From IMG/VR virus record IMGVR_UViG_3300030451_000571, positions 1 to 59,684 of that record: DNA of 59,684 nucleotides. One strand, given 5' to 3'. A program made the position numbers and the translations under genes. Shown here piece after piece: positions 46,622-55,204 of this stretch. The notes beneath the pieces are model-generated. The model saw only the letters and a program-made list of their open reading frames with translations, was not told the origin of the DNA and did no database searches. The DNA comes from a virus. The first letter of the stretch is position 1. Each line of letters opens with the position of its first letter.

Positions 46622-48466
46622 ATGGCAGACTTAACAGGTAAAAAGATTGCAAATACCTATAAGGATTTGTTGCAGATTAATTCTAGTGCATCTAATAGTG
46701 GCATAGATGAAACACTGCGCAGGGTTCAAGATGGTGCTGGCACTAACTCTTCACTAAAACTTTCACAAACTTCTGCTGCCTTTACAGGTAATGTAAGCAT
46801 TGCAGGCAGCTTGAAAGTTACGGGAACATTTCAACCAAGCAATCTACAAACTACTAATATCATAGCTACAAGCATTACAACAAGCACGTTGAATGCTACC
46901 AATCTTATATTTCAAGATGTAAGTGTTAGCAGTTTACGCACTGGTGATTTATTTGCTACAACTGTTAGCGCAGGTACGGTAAGTGCAACTACTGTTGCTG
47001 CTACCAATATTACATTGGCAGGTGAGCCAGTAGCTACATCAGCAGGATTAGCAACAGTTAGTTCAACTATGGCTACTAGTATTGCTAATGTATCAGCAGC
47101 ATTAGAGACTCGCATTGCAGGTGTAAGCTCTACCTTTGCTTCAACCTCTGCGACTTTGGAAAGTCATATTAACACAGTTTCGGCTACCTTGTCAACCACT
47201 AATGTAGCTTTACAAACATCTATTGCAAATGTTTCTAGCACAATGGCGACAAGCATTGCCAATGTGTCAGCTGCTCTTGAGACACGTATTGCAGGTGTAA
47301 GCTCTACTTTTGCTAGTACGTCTGCTACGCTTGAAACAAGAATTGCCACAGTATCTTCTACAATGGCAACAAGTATTGGCAATCAAATGCCTAAATCTGG
47401 AGGAACGTTTACTGGTAATGTGGCTTTTGATGCTGCCATTTCTGTTGTTGGTCAAGTGCATACTACAAATGGGGTTAAAGTATCATCTTCATATCCTTAT
47501 GTTAATCTTTCAGAAACAGACACAACAGATTTAAATTCATCTTTAATTAGTAACAACGGTAAATTTCAACTTGGAACAGCAAGTAATAGCTTTGGTAGTT
47601 TTAATACTCGTTTTGAAATTGACCATTCAACAGGTAATGCTAACTTTACTGCCAATGTAACTGCCACAGCTTTTTATGGTGACGGTAGTAATCTTACTGG
47701 AGTTGCTAGTGCAGGAACTTCGGCTACGCTTGAAACACGTATTGCAGGAGTGTCATCTACATTTGCTACAACATCAGCTACACTTGAGACACGTATTGCT
47801 ACGGTATCTAATACTTTGGCAACAAGCATTGCAACCGTATCCGCAGCCTTACAAACAAAAATAACAACAAATATTAATGCTATTACATCTATTAACAATG
47901 TAGTTAGCGCACTTAGTTCTATTGTTAATGATGTTAATGCTTCTGCTATTGCTGCTAACGCACAGGCAATTGCTTTGGCTAATACATCTATTGCTGCCAA
48001 TGCTTCTAGTGTTGCAATTAATATGTCAGCTATTACCTCTGTCAATAATATTGCTACTGCAAATGCTGCTGCAATTACATCTGTTAACACTATTGCTGTA
48101 GCAGCAGCAAGCGCTGGGACATCAGCTACATTAGAAACCAGAATTGCAGGGGTGTCAAGTACGTTTGCAGCTACCTCTGCTACCTTAGAAACAAGGATTG
48201 CTGGAGTATCTGTTTTAACTAAAACTAATTTAGATGCTATAGCCTCAGTTAACACTATTGCTGTAGCAGCAGCAAGCGCTGGGACATCAGCTACATTAGA
48301 AACCAGAATTGCAGGGGTGTCATCTACCTTTGCCACAACTTCGGCTACATTAGAAACACGAATAGCAGGTGTATCATCTACATTTGCTGCAACCTCTGCA
48401 ACTTTGGCTACCTCCATTGCAACCGCAGCTGCCGCTGCCGTGGCCTTTGCCATTGCATTGGGCTAA
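46622..48466 (+). CDS. Long tail fibre with VSSTFASTSATLETRIAG repeats
   Basis: This is a 614-residue protein. The N-terminus (DLTGKKIANTYKDLLQINSS) is a fibre-attachment start seen in marine phages. Most of the rest is a repeating pattern, (S/A)ATLETRIAGVSSTFA(S/T)TSA, in several blocks with Ala/Val/Ile-rich linkers. It is likely a trimeric coiled coil or beta-helical shaft. A 75-base segment is duplicated exactly (48083, 48248). It should be the main host-recognition fibre or its shaft. Confidence 0.75.
   Translation: MADLTGKKIANTYKDLLQINSSASNSGIDETLRRVQDGAGTNSSLKLSQTSAAFTGNVSIAGSLKVTGTFQPSNLQTTNIIATSITTSTLNATNLIFQDVSVSSLRTGDLFATTVSAGTVSATTVAATNITLAGEPVATSAGLATVSSTMATSIANVSAALETRIAGVSSTFASTSATLESHINTVSATLSTTNVALQTSIANVSSTMATSIANVSAALETRIAGVSSTFASTSATLETRIATVSSTMATSIGNQMPKSGGTFTGNVAFDAAISVVGQVHTTNGVKVSSSYPYVNLSETDTTDLNSSLISNNGKFQLGTASNSFGSFNTRFEIDHSTGNANFTANVTATAFYGDGSNLTGVASAGTSATLETRIAGVSSTFATTSATLETRIATVSNTLATSIATVSAALQTKITTNINAITSINNVVSALSSIVNDVNASAIAANAQAIALANTSIAANASSVAINMSAITSVNNIATANAAAITSVNTIAVAAASAGTSATLETRIAGVSSTFAATSATLETRIAGVSVLTKTNLDAIASVNTIAVAAASAGTSATLETRIAGVSSTFATTSATLETRIAGVSSTFAATSATLATSIATAAAAAVAFAIALG
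48083..48157 (+). repeat. Perfect 75-base direct repeat, copy 1 (copy 2 at 48248-48322)
   Basis: The two copies are identical over 75 bases and 165 bases (55 codons) apart, inside the long fibre gene. They can recombine to add or remove repeats in frame. Confidence 0.9.
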
Positions 48467-48481
48467 CTTTTAGGGTATAAT
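48453..48481 (+). promoter_or_regulatory. Late promoter, leaderless type
   Basis: TTGCAT (48453-48458), a 17-base spacer and TATAAT (48476-48481) stand six bases before the ATG at 48488, inside the end of the preceding fibre gene. Confidence 0.55.
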
Positions 48482-48487
48482 ATTGAC

Positions 48488-48817
48488 ATGGCTAACTCTT
48501 TTAAATTATCTACCGCATCCTCTGTAGGCACAGCTGAAGTGTCTGTGTATCAATGTCCAGCATCTACTTCAACTACAATTATTGGGTTGACGGTTGCTAA
48601 CATTATTAATTCACAGATTGCTGTGGATGTAAAGATTAATGATGGCGGCTCTTCCAAGATTCACTTGGTTAAGAATGCCCCAGTGCCTGCAGGTGGTACA
48701 TTAGTAGTGGTGGGTGGCGACCAAAAGGTTGTCCTTGAACCTACTGATGTTGTAATTGTTCAATCAGATACTGCGTCATCTGGTGATGTAACAATGAGCT
48801 ACCTGGAGATTACCTAA
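48488..48817 (+). CDS. Small beta-type virion protein
   Basis: This 109-residue protein has VSVYQCPASTSTTIIGLTVA, then VDVKINDGGSSKIHLVKNAPVPAGGTLVVVGGDQKVVLEPTDVV, typical of small beta-sandwich head or fibre-accessory proteins in marine phages. It sits directly behind a leaderless promoter and has no SD. Confidence 0.65.
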   Translation: MANSFKLSTASSVGTAEVSVYQCPASTSTTIIGLTVANIINSQIAVDVKINDGGSSKIHLVKNAPVPAGGTLVVVGGDQKVVLEPTDVVIVQSDTASSGDVTMSYLEIT

Positions 48818-49644
48818 TGGCAATCAGTAAAATTATTAATGACGGTATTGGTGATATTGACGAACTGACCGTTGACACTAATACACTTGTAGTTGACAGC
48901 ACGAATAATCGGGTCGGCATTGGCACGAGTTCGCCTAGCTATAATCTTGATATTCAAGGCGCAACAGATGGTAATGTTATACATAGAATAAAAAATTCAA
49001 CGGCTGGAACATCTGCTCGTGCAGGATTGTATATTGACGCTGATGATGGCAATAAGGGGAATTTACTTGCCACATCATCTGCCTACACAGGCGTTGGAAG
49101 CTGGCAAGATGCCACTGTATTAAATGCTGGAAGTATAGCAAGCGGTGGCCTTATTTTAAACGCTCAAGGCGGAGACATTAAGTTTCAAAGGGCTTTGGCA
49201 GAAAAAGTTAGGATAACGAGCAATGGCTTAACATTCAACGGCGACACCGCAGCCGCTAATGCGCTGGACGATTATGAGGAAGGCACTTGGACGCCATCTG
49301 TTGCCGCAGGAACTGTCACTGCTGCAAATGCAAGATATACAAAAATTGGTGATTTAGTTCACATTACTTGCGTTTTATCAAATTTTAGCGACAGAACAAC
49401 AGCAACAAATGTTCGTATTAGTGGTTTGCCCTTTGCATCATCAAGTAGCACTAATTCAGTGTCTGCGGTTTTGGGACGATACGCAAATGTTGGCGGAGAT
49501 GCTATTGTTAATTGGATGGCTGCATCTAGTTCTATATTATATTTTTACTCAACTTTAAAGGGTGGTAATTATTTTACTATAAACCATAACAATTTGAATA
49601 ATTCTAGCGCATCATTTTATGTTTCTCACACTTACAAAGCATAA
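48817..49644 (+). CDS. Tail fibre protein, STNNRVGIG / DYEEGTWTP type
   Basis: This 275-residue protein shares the opening AISKIINDGIGDIDELTVDT, the VDSTNNRVGIGTSSPS repeat and GLTFNGDTAAANALDDYEEGTWTPSV with the fibres at 49664 and 52359. The C-terminal 100 residues differ among them and are the likely receptor-binding tip. It begins one base inside the previous stop. Confidence 0.75.
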   Translation: MAISKIINDGIGDIDELTVDTNTLVVDSTNNRVGIGTSSPSYNLDIQGATDGNVIHRIKNSTAGTSARAGLYIDADDGNKGNLLATSSAYTGVGSWQDATVLNAGSIASGGLILNAQGGDIKFQRALAEKVRITSNGLTFNGDTAAANALDDYEEGTWTPSVAAGTVTAANARYTKIGDLVHITCVLSNFSDRTTATNVRISGLPFASSSSTNSVSAVLGRYANVGGDAIVNWMAASSSILYFYSTLKGGNYFTINHNNLNNSSASFYVSHTYKA

Positions 49645-49663
49645 CCCGTAAGGAAATTAAATT

Positions 49664-50764
49664 ATGGCATATTTAGGACAGGGAGCAGAAGGTAACTTTA
49701 CTACGACCAACGCTAAAGATACGTTTAGCGGTGACGGGTCTGAGACTACCTTTACCTTATCGCAGCGTGGTACTGAAAACAATGTAGATGTTTTTGTAAA
49801 CAATGTTAGGCAAGAGCCAGGGGTGGCATATAACATTGAGGGCAATGGAACGTCACTGGTCTTTACTGCTGCCCCTAGCACAGGTACTAACAATATCTAT
49901 GTAGTTAACCGTGGTCCTGCAGAGCTATCTGCTAGTCATCCTGCTGCACAGAATCTTGAGGCAGCTGACGGAACATTTACTGGCGACCTGACAGTTGACA
50001 CTAGCACCTTAAAGGTTGACAGCACAAATAACCGAGTTGGCATTGGAACTATAAATCCTTCACAAGCTCTTACAGTTAACGGTGCTGGAGCAAGAATATA
50101 TCTTACTGGTGCAAACGAAGATATAGATATGGATGGAAGTGCTAATGGGCAAATACAGATTGATGGAAATGGGTATACAGGAGCAATAGCTCTAAACGCT
50201 AATGGTCTGCAAATTTACAATAATTCAGCTGGTCGAGCAATTATATTTGGAACAAATGAAACAGAACGCATGCGCATCCTTTCTGGGGGTGGCCTTACAT
50301 TCAACGGCGACACTGCTGCGGCCAATGCGCTGGACGATTATGAGGAAGGTACATGGACACCTACATATAGTGGTAGTACCACAAATCCGACTGTTTCTTA
50401 CACAGAGCAACACGGAGAGTATGTAAAAATTGGTAGGCAGGTTATTGCTAGACTTGAATTAAAAACAAGTTCTTTTTCTGGTGGCAGTGGGATTGTTACA
50501 GTTGGGGGTTTGCCATTTACAACTACATCTAATGATGGTGCTAGGTCTGGTAATTTAATTGTTGGATATAGTCAAGGCTTTGCTTCTACTACTCATGCGC
50601 CTCAAACAGGATATGCAAATCAGAATACTACTTCAATTGTATTGGGGCATAGAGCTAGTGATACAGGAGCAAACGCTGAATTATCAGGAACATTTGCTAT
50701 GAGCAATTTGCATTCAAGCGGAAATAACTTTTTGATGGCAACTTTAATATACACAGCAGCATAA
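49664..50764 (+). CDS. Tail fibre protein, second copy type
   Basis: This 366-residue protein has an N-terminal domain (MAYLGQGAEGNFTTTNAKDTFSGDGSETTFTLSQ), then VDSTNNRVGIGT and GLTFNGDTAAANALDDYEEGTWTPT, followed by a variable tip. Same architecture as the fibres at 48817 and 52359. Confidence 0.75.
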   Translation: MAYLGQGAEGNFTTTNAKDTFSGDGSETTFTLSQRGTENNVDVFVNNVRQEPGVAYNIEGNGTSLVFTAAPSTGTNNIYVVNRGPAELSASHPAAQNLEAADGTFTGDLTVDTSTLKVDSTNNRVGIGTINPSQALTVNGAGARIYLTGANEDIDMDGSANGQIQIDGNGYTGAIALNANGLQIYNNSAGRAIIFGTNETERMRILSGGGLTFNGDTAAANALDDYEEGTWTPTYSGSTTNPTVSYTEQHGEYVKIGRQVIARLELKTSSFSGGSGIVTVGGLPFTTTSNDGARSGNLIVGYSQGFASTTHAPQTGYANQNTTSIVLGHRASDTGANAELSGTFAMSNLHSSGNNFLMATLIYTAA

Positions 50765-50805
50765 CCCGTCTGGAAGTCGGGTTGGACAGGTGGCAATTCC
50801 GCCAC
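50763..50805 (+). promoter_or_regulatory. Two adjacent hairpins between fibre genes
   Basis: AACCCG/CGGGTT (50763-50783) and GTGGC/GCCAC (50790-50805) form two small stems. No U-run follows, so they are more likely processing or stability elements than a terminator. Confidence 0.4.
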
Positions 50806-50827
50806 GATAAATAGAAGGAGAAAACAA

Positions 50828-51106
50828 ATGGCATTAACTAAAGAATTTGAATATGACTGCGAAGTAAGGGGCGAACACAAAAACGTCCAAGTTCGCAAAG
50901 CAACAATCGTAAAAGATGACGGTGAGGAAATTAGCCGCACTTACCATCGCCACGTTTTACACTGCCGCACCAAGACAGATGGCACTTGGGGCGACACTGA
51001 CATTAGTGGTGAGGACGCAGCAATCCAAGCTGTATGTAATGCAGTATGGACAGATGCAGTCAAGTCAGCTTATGAAACTGCAATGGATTCAGCAACAGAC
51101 CTATAA
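50828..51106 (+). CDS. Small protein beside a fibre cassette
   Basis: This is a 92-residue protein with SD AAGGAG. Sequence EFEYDCEVRGEHKNVQVRKA ... TYHRHVLHCRTKTDGTWGDT, then AVCNAVWTDAVKSAYE, does not match a known family. It may be a fibre chaperone or accessory protein. Confidence 0.6.
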   Translation: MALTKEFEYDCEVRGEHKNVQVRKATIVKDDGEEISRTYHRHVLHCRTKTDGTWGDTDISGEDAAIQAVCNAVWTDAVKSAYETAMDSATDL

Positions 51107-51115
51107 GGATAACCA

Positions 51116-52180
51116 ATGGCTTCACAGGCACGACAACTAGCAGATAAGTCTATAGCACCACCAGGTCGCCGTAACCTGATTATCAATGGTGCTATGCAAG
51201 TGGCGCAGCGTGGAACATCAGTTACAGGTATTTCAGGTCCTGGATATAAAGCACTTGATAGGATGAGGCACTCTTCGGCAAACACAAGCACATCTAGATT
51301 TACGCAAGAACAAGTATCGGATGCTCCTGATGGATTTTCTAATTCACTTAAACTTACAACAACAACTGCAGAAGGCGGCATTCCTGCAGATGGTCGTGTT
51401 AGTGTTATTGACTACCGAATTGAGGCGCAAGATTTACAGCACTTAAAATATGGAACTTCAGATGCCAAAAAAATAACTTTGTCTTTTTGGGTTAAGTCAA
51501 GTTTAACAGGTCTTACAACAGTAGGCATTTATGCTCCTGATGGAGTTAGAAGTATTGGTCGGTCATACACTATAAATTCGGCAAACACTTGGGAATATAA
51601 AACATTAACTTTTGATGGCGACACTGGTGGAACTATAAATGATGATAATGGTATAGGCTTAGAAATACTTTTTCAAGTTGCGGCTGGGTCTGATTATACA
51701 AGCACCCCTATTCAAACAAGCTGGGGAGCTTCTAGCAATTTCAATGATGAGTTTAACGGCGGCAATACGTTTAACTTAATTGACACGCTTAATGCTACAT
51801 TTCAAATTACAGGTATTCAACTTGAAGTAGGTAGCACTGCCACTGAGTTTGAGCATCGCAGCTATGGTGAGGAGTTTGCATTGTGTGAACGGTATTATGA
51901 AATAGCCAATCCTTTAGCCACTGTTGCAAGTGGCACTTATCTTTACGGTCAAGTTATTTCAGCCATTGCAAAAAGGGCTGCTCCAACAGGTTCGTTGATT
52001 AGCGCTAGATATTATCGCCCTGGAGTTTTTGATGTATCAGTAACAAGTGGTTTTACAATGGGAGGAGCTTCATTTTCAACAAACTCAAATGGCTATTACT
52101 TTTTTAACACTGCAACAGGAGTAACTAGTGGTGATGCTACGACTATTTACGGAAAAGTTGTCTTAGATGCGGAGTTATAA
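51116..52180 (+). CDS. Tail fibre/tip protein, NLIINGAM type, copy 1
   Basis: This 354-residue protein has GRRNLIINGAMQVAQRGTSVTG at the N-terminus and the C-terminal LEVGSTATEFEHRSYGEEFALCERYYE. This layout is common in phage tail fibres: a carbohydrate-binding-like jelly roll with FWVKSSLTGLTT in the middle. It resembles the gene at 53669, and the 58-residue gene after it is a copy of the one at 54785. Confidence 0.75.
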   Translation: MASQARQLADKSIAPPGRRNLIINGAMQVAQRGTSVTGISGPGYKALDRMRHSSANTSTSRFTQEQVSDAPDGFSNSLKLTTTTAEGGIPADGRVSVIDYRIEAQDLQHLKYGTSDAKKITLSFWVKSSLTGLTTVGIYAPDGVRSIGRSYTINSANTWEYKTLTFDGDTGGTINDDNGIGLEILFQVAAGSDYTSTPIQTSWGASSNFNDEFNGGNTFNLIDTLNATFQITGIQLEVGSTATEFEHRSYGEEFALCERYYEIANPLATVASGTYLYGQVISAIAKRAAPTGSLISARYYRPGVFDVSVTSGFTMGGASFSTNSNGYYFFNTATGVTSGDATTIYGKVVLDAEL

Positions 52181-52182
52181 AA

Positions 52183-52359
52183 ATGAGTGAAATGACATTT
52201 ACATCGGCTCAATATGTCAACGTCCTTAACAACCAAATAATAAAAGTGGTTGTTGATGGTGTTGAACTATCTATTCCTCCCGTTGCTGGCAATCGCCACT
52301 ATGACGAAATCATGCGACAAGTAGAGGCAGGAACTCTAACAATACAGGAAGCAGACTAA
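52183..52359 (+). CDS. Small AGNRHYDEI protein, copy 1
   Basis: This 58-residue protein has MTFTSAQYVN, then ELSIPPVAGNRHYDEIMRQVEAGTLTIQEAD. It is paralogous to the 60-residue protein at 54785. It overlaps the next fibre ATG by one base. It may be a fibre assembly chaperone. Confidence 0.65.
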   Translation: MSEMTFTSAQYVNVLNNQIIKVVVDGVELSIPPVAGNRHYDEIMRQVEAGTLTIQEAD

Positions 52360-53657
52360 TGGCATATATTGGTAAATCACCCGCAGGACTTGGAGTTCGT
52401 GCTAGATACTTTTACACTGCCACAGGCGGTGAGACTAGTCTGTCTGGTGCAGATGACAATGGCCGTGTGTTACAGTTTACAGATGGCGAGTATGTTGATG
52501 TATACTTGAATGGTGTCTTGCTTGTGGCAGGCACTGACTATGGCACAGGCACTGCCAATACTATTAGTGGTCTTGATGCTCTGTCTGCAGGTAACATTGT
52601 AGAGATTGTTGCATATGATATATTTAGTCTTGGCAAAGCAAATACAGAGGCTTTGCGTAGACGTTACTATAAGACTGCTTCAGGCGGTGAGACTTCTATT
52701 AGTGGGTCAGATGATAACGGCCTGACAATTACTTTTGCTGCTAATGCAGAGATTGAAGTATATCTCAATGGTGTTGCCTTGGTTCAGGGCGATGACTATA
52801 ATACTTCTACAGCAAATACTGTGGGTGGTTTGTCTGCTCTTGATGCAGATGATATTGTAAGCATTGTAGTATATGAAGAATTTATTTTAGGTGATGTGGT
52901 AAGCAAAAAATCTGGCGGTACATTTGGCGACAGCATTAGTGTAGACGGTAGTATAACAACTAATTCTGGTGGTATAACAACTAATTCTGGAAGCTTAAAA
53001 CATAAGCTTCACCATTCTACAGTGAATGATTTTATTATTCATAGATTTACTACAGAAACTACTGACGATGATAAATATATTATTGCTTACGGTCCAGGAA
53101 ATGGTGATGGTAGTCTTGACAATCAAATAGCTATAAAATCAAATAACTCTGCAGGAACAATAGCATTTCATACAAATTCCACAGAACGTATGCGTGTTCT
53201 TGCTGGCGGCGGTCTAACATTTAATGGCGACACTGCTGCGGCTAATGCGTTAGATGATTATGAAGAAGGCTCTTGGACACCTGGCGTGGTTGGCATGACT
53301 TTTGAACTGGCAGAAGGAAGATATAGTAAAATTGGTTCAAGAGTTCAATGCTCTGGTGCATTAATAAATTGCACCAGCGGAACAGCATCAGCGAGTCAAG
53401 CTAAACTAAGTGGACTTCCTTTTACTGTTGGCAATCATTTATCTATCACTGCTTTAGAAGATGGCGGTCTTATTACGTATTGGGCTAATTTAGGACATGT
53501 AGCAAGCGCTATGAGTCTTGCGCCTGATGATAGTTCAACAGAATCTTATATGTATTACTCAGTTGGAACTGGGTCAACAACAATATCACCAGTGCTTAGA
53601 ACTGCCTTGGACGCAAGTAATTTTAGCTGTAGATTTGCTTTTTCTTACACTATATAG
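52359..53657 (+). CDS. Tail fibre protein, third copy type
   Basis: This is a 432-residue protein. Two tandem N-terminal modules are alike (RARYFYTATGGETSLSGADDNGRVLQF and RRRYYKTASGGETSISGSDDNGLTITF), followed by MRVLAGGGLTFNGDTAAANALDDYEEGSWTP and a variable tip. Internal duplication of the N-terminal module is clear. Confidence 0.75.
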   Translation: MAYIGKSPAGLGVRARYFYTATGGETSLSGADDNGRVLQFTDGEYVDVYLNGVLLVAGTDYGTGTANTISGLDALSAGNIVEIVAYDIFSLGKANTEALRRRYYKTASGGETSISGSDDNGLTITFAANAEIEVYLNGVALVQGDDYNTSTANTVGGLSALDADDIVSIVVYEEFILGDVVSKKSGGTFGDSISVDGSITTNSGGITTNSGSLKHKLHHSTVNDFIIHRFTTETTDDDKYIIAYGPGNGDGSLDNQIAIKSNNSAGTIAFHTNSTERMRVLAGGGLTFNGDTAAANALDDYEEGSWTPGVVGMTFELAEGRYSKIGSRVQCSGALINCTSGTASASQAKLSGLPFTVGNHLSITALEDGGLITYWANLGHVASAMSLAPDDSSTESYMYYSVGTGSTTISPVLRTALDASNFSCRFAFSYTI

Positions 53658-53668
53658 CGGAGATAAAA

Positions 53669-54781
53669 ATGAGTAAAGCAAGACAACTAGCACAAAGAAC
53701 TAATCAGGCAGGTCGGAAAAACCTGATTATCAATGGTGCTATGGATGTTCACCAACGTGGTGGAACAATAACTGTTTCAAATGGAACAGGCTATACATTA
53801 GATAGATTTAATATTAGCAGAGGGTCTTCTTATAACTTTAATGTTGATGTAAGCCAAAGTACTACTGCTCCTACTGATTTTGTAAACTCACTTAAAATAG
53901 ATGTGCAAGCAACAGCAACGCCATCTGGTGGTGAAAATGCTGTATTACAACAGTATATTGAAAGTCAAAATACTACACATTTAAACTATGGGTCTTCTTC
54001 TGGTAAGTACATAACCGCATCTTTTTGGGTAAGGTCTAATAAAACAGGAACATATGGATTTCAGTTAATGCACGATGGTAAGACTAGAAACTTTGTTAGT
54101 TCTTACACAATTAGTTCTGCTGATACTTGGGAAAAGAAAACAATAGTCATAAATCCTGATACAGCGGGGGCAGCTTTTGATGATGACAATGCGATTGGCC
54201 TTAGAGTTGTTTGGCATTTATCTACTGGTCCAGATGATATACTTTCAGGTAATCGTGATTGGACAGACGATAGTGCGTTTAGGTCTGTAACTGGTCAGGT
54301 TAATCTTTTCGATAGCACAAGCAACGAGTTTTATATTACAGGTGTTCAGCTTGAAGTTGGTAGTTCTGCGTCTGAGTTTGAGCATCGAAGCTTTGCTGAA
54401 GAGTTGGCATTATGTCAAAGATATTATCACGTAGCAGCAACATCAGCAGATACAAACCAAGCTGGTTTAGGTTTATGTTATGCTCATTCAGATACTGAAT
54501 ATAGAGCAGCTATTGATTTGCCTGTTGCGATGAGAACCATACCTAGCCTTGATAGTCCAACAGCTACAAACGGATATAGGTTTATTGTAGGGTCAACATC
54601 AAGCGCCATTGAGCAATTAGTTAGTTCTTTAACTCTATCTTATGCAGCTTGGAATACAAAAAGAAGGATTCTTATTGGCAGTGGTACAGGTCAAACAGAC
54701 CAAAATGGTGGTGGTAAAGCAGGATATTTACAAATTTATTTATCATCGACAGCCTATGTAGCCTTTGATGCGGAGTTATAA
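53669..54781 (+). CDS. Tail fibre/tip protein, NLIINGAM type, copy 2
   Basis: This 370-residue protein has NLIINGAMDVHQRGGTITVSNG and YFITG/EFYITGVQLEVGSSASEFEHRSFAEELALCQRYY; a paralogue of the gene at 51116. The final FDAEL is also shared. Confidence 0.75.
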   Translation: MSKARQLAQRTNQAGRKNLIINGAMDVHQRGGTITVSNGTGYTLDRFNISRGSSYNFNVDVSQSTTAPTDFVNSLKIDVQATATPSGGENAVLQQYIESQNTTHLNYGSSSGKYITASFWVRSNKTGTYGFQLMHDGKTRNFVSSYTISSADTWEKKTIVINPDTAGAAFDDDNAIGLRVVWHLSTGPDDILSGNRDWTDDSAFRSVTGQVNLFDSTSNEFYITGVQLEVGSSASEFEHRSFAEELALCQRYYHVAATSADTNQAGLGLCYAHSDTEYRAAIDLPVAMRTIPSLDSPTATNGYRFIVGSTSSAIEQLVSSLTLSYAAWNTKRRILIGSGTGQTDQNGGGKAGYLQIYLSSTAYVAFDAEL

Positions 54782-54784
54782 ATT

Positions 54785-54967
54785 ATGGAAAATATGAACA
54801 TTACATCAGCACAATATGTTTCTTCGGAAGAAGAGTCAAATAGTTTTATTGAATGTATGATAGAAGGAAAAAGATATGTTGTGCCGTGCGTTGCTGGCAA
54901 CCGTCACTACGATGAAATTGTAAGCCAAGTAGAAGCTGGAACACTTACAATTGCAGACGCAGACTAG
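54785..54967 (+). CDS. Small AGNRHYDEI protein, copy 2
   Basis: This 60-residue protein has NITSAQYVSSEEE, then VVPCVAGNRHYDEIVSQVEAGTLTIADAD, paralogous to the protein at 52183. Each copy follows an NLIINGAM-type gene. Confidence 0.7.
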   Translation: MENMNITSAQYVSSEEESNSFIECMIEGKRYVVPCVAGNRHYDEIVSQVEAGTLTIADAD

Positions 54968-54996
54968 TTGCTTACTGGCCGTTTATAAGGTATAAT
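54968..54996 (+). promoter_or_regulatory. Late promoter before the 53-residue membrane protein
   Basis: TTGCTT (54968-54973), a 17-base spacer and TATAAT (54991-54996) are followed by a leader with SD AAGGAG before the ATG at 55030. Confidence 0.6.
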
Positions 54997-55029
54997 ATAG
55001 AATCTGCAGACTTTTCAAGGAGAAAAATA

Positions 55030-55191
55030 ATGAATGAACCAGATAAGCTTATGCTAGACTTTGGAGCGCTAGGAATAACAGCAGGCGCTTTCTTTCAAAT
55101 ATTGCCTAGCATTACGGCGCTGGCTTCTTTGGTGTGGGTCTGCATCAGAATTTATGAAACAGAAACAGTAAAGAAACTGTTGGGTAAATAA
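55030..55191 (+). CDS. Small single-TM holin-like protein
   Basis: This 53-residue protein opens MNEPDKLMLDFGALGITAGA, then FFQILPSITALASLVWVCIRIYETETVKKLLGK. One or two hydrophobic stretches precede a conserved RIYET-TVKKL ending that I know from tiny proteins in marine podoviruses, some annotated as holin-like. It has SD AAGGAG. Confidence 0.65.
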   Translation: MNEPDKLMLDFGALGITAGAFFQILPSITALASLVWVCIRIYETETVKKLLGK

Positions 55192-55204
55192 TAGGAATTA
55201 AGAT

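Noticed and set aside
47674-48453. 259-codon minus-strand frame rich in Ala/Val opposite the fibre gene
   Set aside because: It arises from the repeated low-complexity codons of the fibre on the plus strand.
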